Shown in pieces: positions 57,980-64,000 of a stretch of 64,000 bases of DNA; within the stretch, counting starts at the first letter, position 1, and each line of letters opens with the position of its first letter. Under the pieces are notes generated by a model. The model did not search any database and was not told the DNA's origin. It saw only the letters and a list, made by a program, of their open reading frames with translations. The DNA comes from Lotus japonicus. Taxonomy: Eukaryota > Streptophyta > Magnoliopsida > Fabales > Fabaceae. The position numbers and the translations under genes were made by a program. Location of the stretch: contig NC_080044.1 in NCBI RefSeq assembly GCF_012489685.1, positions 31,786,369-31,850,368 on the forward strand, given 5' to 3'.

Positions 57980-58610
57980 AAAAACGGTAAATCAATAACC
58001 GACCATATAACGGTAAATCAAATTCCGACCCCATAACGGTAAATCAAATTCCGGTACTATAACGGTAAATCATTTACCGATTCAGTTCACGATTCAGCAG
58101 CCTAAATTACCAACTTAACTAACTAAACTAACTACTTAAACTAACAACTAACTACTTAAACTAACTATAAATAAAGTACCAAAGCTAACAACACTTACCA
58201 GAAGTTAAAAGCTTTCCCTTGGTGGTGGTGGTGTTGGTGGTGGTGGTGGTGGAAATGTGGAGATGGTGGTGGTGGTGGGAAGGTGAAATGTGAGGGAGGA
58301 GTGGAGTAATGGAGAATAAGGTAGTTTGGGCGAGTTATGGGGGGCTGGTGGGGGGTTGTTGGAGGGAGGAGTAATGGTGGAGGGGTTGGTGGAGGGAGGA
58401 GTAATGGTGAAAAGGTGATCAAACTTACAGATTACAAATCGGTAAATGATATACCGATACAATATTAGAATCGGTTAATTATTAACCGATATTGTTCTTC
58501 GTGTTCTGGGTAATGGGATGAAGGTGTTCATACTGAGGAACAATAACGGTAAATCATTTACCGATTGGTATTTTGACATCGGCAAATCATTTACCGATGG
58601 GTAGTTTTGG
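57980..58610. repeat. Right subterminal repeats of the MULE
   Basis: Four tandem units of about 24-26 bp based on ATAACGGTAAATCAAATTCCG at 57987-58085, then palindromes of ATCGGTAAAT-type near 58438-58490 and 58545-58605 (two CGGTAAATCATTTACCGAT or CGGCAAATCATTTACCGAT copies). Between them lie a CTAACTAA-rich stretch and a GGTGGT-rich stretch (about 58200-58420), probably the leader and promoter area of the transposase gene. Confidence 0.8.
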
Positions 58611-58678
58611 AATAAAAAAAAAATGCTGGGGCGCGTAGCCTAAAGGGTGGGGTGCCAAACCCAAATCCCCCACCTTTC

Positions 58679-59062
58679 TCGATCTTTCTTCGTCATTAAG
58701 AATATCACTTTCTCAAGTCGTCGTGCAGCTAAAATAAATTCATTCGTGGGCACTAAGTAAAGCTTTGTCCTTTTTTTTTTGTTCCGGTAGTTAAGTATTG
58801 TCTTTAGTGGGAGGTCTTATCTATCCCCGAATATTCTCCATCTTGAGCTCTTGGCAACTTTTCATGGGTTGGTCTTGACTTGAGAAAATGGTTTTTTTCT
58901 ACTCTCATATTGGATATCAAGGATTTACTAGCGCGTTCGTGGACGGTAGATCTTAAGCATACCCTTCAAGAGGGAAACACATGTGCGGATTTTTTGGCTA
59001 AGCTCGAAGCTCTCAAGAAGGACCTGTTGCTCTCGGTGGTGTCACACCCTTATGGCTTGGGT
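58679..59062 (+). pseudogene. LINE RNase H remnant
   Basis: Frame near 58925-59050 reads KDLLARSWTVDLKHTLQEGNTCADFLAKL, the end of the RNase H domain of plant LINE-1-like non-LTR elements (HTL.EGN.CADFLAK motif). Upstream sequence from about 58840 seems to belong to the same domain but is broken by stops. No LINE tail or target duplication was seen. The first about 100 bp (58679-58780) may instead be the original distal promoter of the nucleoredoxin gene, cut off by the MULE. Confidence 0.65.
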
Positions 59063-59300
59063 CAGTGACGGATACAAGTAGGGAAGTGTGTAGGCAACTG
59101 CCCTCACTTAAATTTGGAAAAATACATTAGAAAAAAATTTGAGTAGTAAAAGTATGTGATTTTTTATAATTCCTTTGATAAAAATTGCCCTCACTAAATT
59201 TGAGTCGTAAAAGTATGTGGTTTTTAATGACTTCTTTGATAAAAATTGACCTCACTTGTGTCCCACATTGCTTAAAGTTGTACACAAATTGAGTATCTTT
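59063..59300. mobile_element. Truncated copy of the hAT MITE family
   Basis: Starts CAGTGACGGATACAAGTAGG and continues with GCCCTCACTTAAATTTGG and GAGTAGTAAAAGTATGTGAT, matching the reverse complement of the MITE at 4655-5013. An internal duplication (GCCCTCACTAAATTTGAGTCG ...) mirrors that of the other copy. The far end is missing. Confidence 0.7.
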
Positions 59301-59380
59301 TCATTTGGTGTTTCTTGAGTATTGTCCATCAGATATTACACCATTTTCCACTCTCATTCCTTTAGTCCAAGGGTTATAGC

Positions 59381-59727
59381 ATGGCTCACAAAATAACCTC
59401 AAATCTCCAACCATTTTCTTTCTTTCATTCAACCGTAGATAACATAGAGAAAGAAGGAAGTCAAGGAACCCTTACCCAACATTTTCTTTTTTTCTTCCAT
59501 TCATCCAACCAGCAAGCAAAGGTATTGAGCTTCTTCTTGCTTCTTCTGATTTCATTGATATGCTGCTATTTTCATTTCTCTTATTTCTCTGTTTCTTTCC
59601 CTGTATTGTGATTTGTGAACTCTGTATTGTGATTTGTGAGTTTACTGAGTTGATGGTTTCAATCAGCCTTCTCTTGTGTGTTCTCTTTGCTTGGAGTGCC
59701 TTATTCTTTGGCAGCTTTCATGAATTG
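59381..59727 (+). other. Likely 5' leader exon and intron start of the hAT-like gene
   Basis: A CT-rich, leader-like stretch ends AGCAAGCAAAG followed by GTATTGAG at about 59521, a plausible splice donor. The matching acceptor could be TTTATGTAG at 63571, just before the ATG at 63574. The solo LTR would then sit in a leader intron. A 76-codon open frame here (59381) has no known family and may be only leader sequence. Confidence 0.35.
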
Positions 59728-60071
59728 TGTAACGCCCCGATTTCTCGAGTGTCACACAGTAACCAAACATCATAGATTTCGCAGGGAATTTTCGTCGGTT
59801 AATTAATTAATCTTGAGTTAATGACGAAAGTCCAATTTTATGAAATCTTGAAACTTAACCATTTTAAACTCGCGGAAATAATCAATAACGCAAAACTTCT
59901 AAATTAAGTAATCATCTGAAAGAGTTGAAACATGTGTATGAAAAACCAAGGTAAAATTACATCAAATTTAAATATCCCAAAACGAAAAAGCAAAAGAAAT
60001 AGTTCAATGCCCAACTCGGTGCTCTCAACCCCAAAAGAAAGTGAATGTCTCTCCACCCAAACCTACTACTT

Positions 60072-60620
60072 AGCCTCTTCCTCTGCCTCTTCTTCTTCTT
60101 CCGTAGAGTAGTCGTCATCTGGCAGGGGCTCGTTGGTGAACTCCCTTAGCATATGATTCCTCAAACCTCGATAGAGCTGGCCCTTCTCCTAATAGTACTG
60201 ATCAGCTGCCAGTCGAAAGAAGCTCTGGGCCTTCACCTCATCTTCATCTGGGTCCTTCATGTTCCAGGGCTCTCCTTGTAGTGGTGGAAGTTCCTCCTCC
60301 TTCAACACGTTCTTCGGTAAGCCCTCGGATTCCACTAGAGGTCCACTCGTCTCTGTCGATGTCTCTTCAGATGGATCTGACTCCAACTCCGACTCCCGGT
60401 TAGAAGAATGCTCTGACTCCACAGTAGGTGTCTGGAAGCGGAGAGGAGCGAATGGTAGTTCCACTCTTCCTGCAAGCATATAGTGAGAGTCGACCCACTC
60501 TCATTTCTTGTCAGTGCACTTGAGTGTGGCATTGCCGATGTATATCTGGCGGACCTGGTGTGCGTCGGACACCCAAGACTCGTCATCGCGCTCTTCACTG
60601 AGAATTAGCTCCCAAGAACG
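60072..60620 (-). pseudogene. Acidic coding-like stretch inside the solo LTR
   Basis: Read on the minus strand, a continuous protein-like sequence (DAHQVRQIYIGNATLKCTDKK, then MLAGRVELPFAPLRF, ESELESDPSEETSTETSG, RLAADQYY, QLYRGLRNHMLREFTNEPLPDDDY and a Glu-rich tail ending EEAK) is broken by two stops, after CTDKK and after DQYY. The sense-like composition and sharp start suggest a formerly coding region within the LTR. Family not recognised. Coding sequences in LTRs are unusual. Confidence 0.45.
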
Positions 60621-60884
60621 CACCGCACTCTTGGTCACAGTTATCTGGGCCCCCCCATAACAAAATAGATAACACATAATAGAGGGTCAGTTCCCATGCA
60701 AAATCACAAATAAACAGTTCATAGAAATCTTATAAGGAAATAATAGTTTCATATTCTCATAACTAGAGTAGCAATCCTAAAGTTTAGTTAGGCTAACGTC
60801 CTCACCATCACACAACCACCGCAACACCTTGGATCCAATCTCGATCATCCGCAGATGAACAACACAAGGGGACCAACACAGTCA

Positions 60885-60975
60885 ACCCAAGTCACGTGGA
60901 GACCAACACAGTCAATCCTTATCCCATGACTAAATCATGGTTATCACGTGGAGACCAACACAGTCAATCCACAAA
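60885..60975. repeat. Short tandem repeats in the solo LTR
   Basis: Three copies of a unit with GACCAACACAGTCAA(C/T)CC, two of them preceded by TCACGTGGA (CACGTG is a G-box core). They could be regulatory elements of the LTR promoter. Confidence 0.6.
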
Positions 60976-62376
60976 TCTCCCTCGCGTGCAAGTCACCGTT
61001 TGTCTCTAACGGCACCATCGTTCTCATGGTCCATAGCCTATAACCTAGCACTATAACCATATAATCACTACTTGCAAGCGAAGTTCACATCTCTAGGTTA
61101 ATTACTAATATCATAACCTAGTGTAAGATAATAGATCGTCATGCATAGTACAATCTTCAAGAGGTTTAGGGTTTTGCCCCGTTCCTCAAAACGATAGAAA
61201 ATATTCAAGCAACTCTCAACATGTAGACAAGTCAATGCCTAAACCCTAGAGAGTAGTTGGGTTTCAGCCAAACATCATTACACATCAATTAATCAAGCTT
61301 TTTCACATATCAAGTAGTAAAAATCAGCAACATACATCAACTTAAACAAATAGTCAAGAAGAGAAGAAAAAGTCGCCTAAACCCTAGGAAATAGGGTTCG
61401 GTCGTAACATGTATGGAGTGTAGGGTTTCCCAAAATTTGTAATCATGCTTGATCATGCTTCACATATAAAAGCCAGCAAGCTTTTCAATCATAAACATCA
61501 ACATACAACTCATTCTAACACATGTTATAGATTATCAACTTAGATCCAAACATATATGACAAGTTTAGCAAGGTTTTGTCTAGAAATCCTCATGAATCAT
61601 GGCATCACTTAATGAGAGAAGTTAAAACAGAAGTATAACCTTAAAACATGTTCCAAAAAGAGACTCAAGTCATCGTATAAGAGTTTCACAAATTTTAGAA
61701 CCAGCACAACATCATCACAAGCAAGTATTTCATGCATACAAGCCAAATCATGCTTCACAAAGTCCTAGACTCTACCCAAGACTGGAAAAGCCCTCACCTT
61801 TCTAAAACATGAAAGAAGAAAAGATGGATATTGAAGAAGATGATCCTTGCTCTTCTCCCTTTACTCGAAATCCCTTCTTCCCCCTTGATCCCTTCTATTT
61901 TCTCTCTCGGCCTCCTGTCTTTCTCTCCTTGCTTGGGCGGCGGCTTCTCTCCCTCTATCTCAAACCTTCCTTTTTTTCTCTGAGTGAATATGTGAATGAG
62001 TGTGAGGGTTAAGCCTTTCTAATTCAGTTTTGTTCACTTGGATGAAAGAGAAAATTCTCTCCCCCTTGCCCCTCACTCAAACCCGCGGCCAACACAAGCC
62101 CAACTAGGGTTTTCAAAAAAATTTCCTATCTCCTAATTATTTGAAAATAAATTTAATTGTTCAGCATTTTTCTAAAAAAAATTGAATATGAAACTTAAAC
62201 AAATAAGGAATAATCCCCCCTTCCATAATTAAAACTCAATCTACTCAATTAAACCAGTTTTTTCCCTCAAATAATGCAAAACAAATAAATAAAAGATCTT
62301 TCCTTATCTTTTCCTTTCAAAAACTCGGCCACACATCCCTTGGCACCCAAGCAACACGCATTTCATCTCTTTGAGG

Positions 62377-62946
62377 CGGTGTTATTAAACTCAGACTGGA
62401 CCGGCCAGTCCGACCGGTTTGACCGTGAACCGGTGACTGGTCCGATTCGAGTTGACAATCGGATCGGCCATGCATTCAAACCAGACTGAACCGGAACGAC
62501 CCGGACGGTTTAGTTGGAAAACCGGTGACTCGCCCGGTTTTGGTTGAACCGGCGAGTCACCTTTTTTTTTTTGTTCAACAGAAGTGTAACATGCTTTGGG
62601 CCTGGGCTGCTTAGCACCTATTTTGTGTTTTTAATTTGTTTTTGTTGATATATTGATAATGGGCCTTACATATGTAGAGATATTATAAAAATGTGTTAAT
62701 TATCTAAAAATTTGTTGCAAGTGGGGTTTGAACACAAGACCTTGAGGAAATGTGAAGCAATGTTAACCACTACACCATCATGTTATTAATGTTATGAACC
62801 CCTTTTATTATTTATATATTAACTTTATTAATTTTTTAATATACACCAAGTCAAACATTCGAACCAATGACCCAGTGGTTTGACCAGTGACTCATTGACT
62901 CAGTGCCCTGATCGAGTCGATCACCGGGCCGAGTTTAATAACAATG
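62377..62946. mobile_element. hAT-type non-autonomous element nested in the solo LTR
   Basis: 570 bp, ends CGGTGTTATTAAACTC and (inverted) CATTGTTATTAAACTC, with a perfect 8-bp duplication CTTTGAGG (62369-62376, 62947-62954). The ends are rich in CCGGT / GACTC words. A tRNA-like stretch occupies 62717-62783 on the minus strand. No coding capacity. Confidence 0.88.
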
Positions 62947-63137
62947 CTTTGAGGTCAAAACCTCACAAAAATAATTATTTCCAAACACTCAAATATTATT
63001 ATTTTCAAAAATAATAATATTTCACACATTTCATGCAACTTTCACACGCAAAAACTAAGAAAATCACTAACAAGTCACACTTCATTATTTATTCAAGATA
63101 AATAATATTATTCATAAAAATAGAGTCTTACAAATTG

Positions 63138-63573
63138 GGCGTAGTAGTGGCCTAGTGGGTGTGCGTGTTTTTCTTGTGCTGGGCTTTTACTTGTGCTGGG
63201 TCAGGGTATGCGTGTTTTTGTTAGTTCTTACCATATAATTGGCACTAATTTGTCAATTAGATATATGATTGAATGTGGTTAGAAGGCTTTTTGGTGTTGG
63301 GTTGCTTGGTGCTGCTTCTGACCGGGAAGTGGTACGTTTAGATTGTATTCTTGTGTTGTCTTATTCGTCTGTTTTATGGTTGGACGGTGTTGGTGGGGTA
63401 CTGGGGTTGTTATGTACTTTAGTATAAGGCTTGCAAGATTATTTTTGCTGGGGTGTTTCTTTGTAATTTCTTCTTCCTTTCCTATCTTTTAATGCTAATA
63501 ATTTTTGTGCTATAAATTTTGGTAGGGAATTTTAATGCTAATAATTTTTCCTTTCTTTTAACTTTATGTAGCA
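63138..63573. other. Upstream region of the hAT-like gene, no other gene
   Basis: GT- and T-rich sequence ending in a pyrimidine-rich tract and a good acceptor (TTTATGTAG) just before the ATG at 63574; most likely intron. Confidence 0.45.
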
Positions 63574-64000
63574 ATGGAGAAATTTTTCAAAAGAATACTT
63601 GAGCAACCATCTTCTCCTCAAGCTCAAGCAACCAATGAGACATTAGGCCCAAGCATGAAAAAAAGATTGTTTGAATTCTACTTCGAAAAGCTTCCTAATG
63701 ATCCTGAGTTAAGGCCAAGAATGTCGTCATATCATCCTAATGATAGAGATGAAATTAGGAGATATTATCTACAAAATGGTCCTTGTCAACTAAAAGAGAT
63801 TAATTTTCCACAAAGACAATTTGGAAATGCTTTGCGTAGGTTCAATCCTGATTGGTATCTAAAATATGGCAATTGGTTAGACTATAGCCAAAAGGAAGAT
63901 GCCACATTTTGCTTATGTTGTTATCTTATAAGATCGGATACTATAGAACTTAAAGGAGGTGGTGAGGCATTTATCACAAAAGGTTTTACAAATTGGAAAA
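63574..64000 (+). CDS. TTF-zinc-finger hAT transposase-like protein (ZMYM1-like), 5' part only
   Basis: Open to the window edge; 142 codons seen. Starts MEKFFKRILEQP after a plausible intron acceptor. The sequence YHPNDRDEIRRYYLQNGPCQ, RRFNPDWYLKYGNWLDYSQKEDATFCLCCYLI and GGEAFITKGFTNWK is typical of plant proteins annotated zinc finger MYM-type protein 1-like. These have an N-terminal TTF zinc finger (C/W/H pattern around FCLCCYLI) followed by a DUF4371 and hAT dimerisation domain. They derive from hAT transposases; whether this copy is a transposon or a domesticated gene cannot be judged from the part present. The reading frame is intact so far. Confidence 0.85.
   Translation, partial: MEKFFKRILEQPSSPQAQATNETLGPSMKKRLFEFYFEKLPNDPELRPRMSSYHPNDRDEIRRYYLQNGPCQLKEINFPQRQFGNALRRFNPDWYLKYGNWLDYSQKEDATFCLCCYLIRSDTIELKGGGEAFITKGFTNWK

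Larger units (their letters stand above)
50324..58669. mobile_element. Autonomous-looking Mutator-like element, 8.35 kb, with three genes
   Basis: A perfect 9-bp duplication CCACCTTTC flanks the element (50315-50323, 58670-58678). Termini are GGGAATTGGGTTTAACACCC and, inverted, GGGATTTGGGTTTGGCACCC, with similarity over about 33 bp. Subterminal regions hold many palindromes of ATCGGTAAAT-ATTTACCGAT type. Inside are a PMD gene (+, 51219-53524), an HROB-like OB-fold gene (-, 54527-53769) and a MURA-OTU gene (-, 57970-54930). All three read through predicted splice sites without stops, so the element may still be active. It belongs to the MULE superfamily by its duplication size and transposase. 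Confidence 0.95.
59728..63132. mobile_element. Solo LTR, 3.4 kb, with nested hAT element
   Basis: Begins TGTAACGCCCCGATTT, ends GAGTCTTACA, and is flanked by a perfect AATTG duplication (59723-59727, 63133-63137). No internal retroelement domains are present, so it is a single long LTR left by recombination, of a size seen in large plant gypsy elements. It holds GACCAACACAGTCAA tandem repeats (60890-60970) and on the minus strand an acidic coding-like stretch (60070-60630). Without the nested hAT insertion (62377-62946) it is about 2.8 kb. Confidence 0.85.

Noticed and set aside
58195..58462. Proline-rich ORFs on the minus strand
   Set aside because: They come from GGTGGT simple-sequence DNA in the MULE subterminal region and lack other gene features.
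62717..62783. A true tRNA gene
   Set aside because: Only A- and B-box-like words are seen; the stem pairing looks poor, and it lies inside a transposon.

Overview
The window is plant nuclear DNA. Genes are split by GT-AG introns and belong to plant families (a PERK receptor kinase, a bHLH090-like factor, a nucleoredoxin). Intergenic DNA is AT-rich and packed with plant-type transposons: MITEs, MULEs, Helitrons, a Tat-type Ty3/gypsy element and TRIM-like small LTR elements. The overall look is dicot, probably legume; this is inference and the species is not determined.

Layout. 1-2.9 kb is AT-rich intergenic DNA. A complete PERK kinase gene (2915-8029, +, 8 exons) carries a hAT MITE in intron 1. 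A MULE with long inverted repeats follows (8485-10104), then a complete bHLH gene (12999-10495, -, 8 exons). From 14 to 25.4 kb there are only transposons: hAT, Stowaway-like and MULE-like MITEs, a CACTA end, a TATC microsatellite, and a 5.8-kb Helitron-like element (18177-23982) that holds a 2.3-kb small-LTR retrotransposon with long ORFs (21010-23350). A small single-membrane-span protein gene lies at 27078-26623 (-). A young 10.5-kb Tat-type gypsy element (27659-38205, TSD ACACC) carries gag, pol and an antisense gene with its own TATA box. Two TRIM-like remnants follow, then a 6.4-kb Helitron-like element (40779-47188) with an annexin gene fragment.

The nucleoredoxin gene (50190-47415, -, 4 exons) is squeezed between that element, 226 bp past its stop codon, and an 8.35-kb MULE (50324-58669) that begins about 125 bp upstream of its start codon.

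This MULE is the most interesting object. It has a perfect 9-bp target duplication, matching termini, palindromic subterminal repeats and three apparently uninterrupted genes: a plant-mobile-domain protein with an arginine-glycine-rich tail (+), a small protein resembling the OB-fold domain of the recombination factor HROB (-), and an 892-residue MURA transposase joined in frame to an OTU-type cysteine protease (-). A transposase with a deubiquitinase-like domain, an MCM8/9-helicase-linked OB fold and a PMD protein is an unusual set and may be one transposition or anti-silencing system.

The last 5 kb holds a LINE scrap, another copy of the hAT MITE, a 3.4-kb solo LTR (59728-63132, TSD AATTG) with a nested hAT element that contains a tRNA-like stretch, and the 5' end of a TTF-zinc-finger hAT transposase-like gene that runs off the window (63574-64000).
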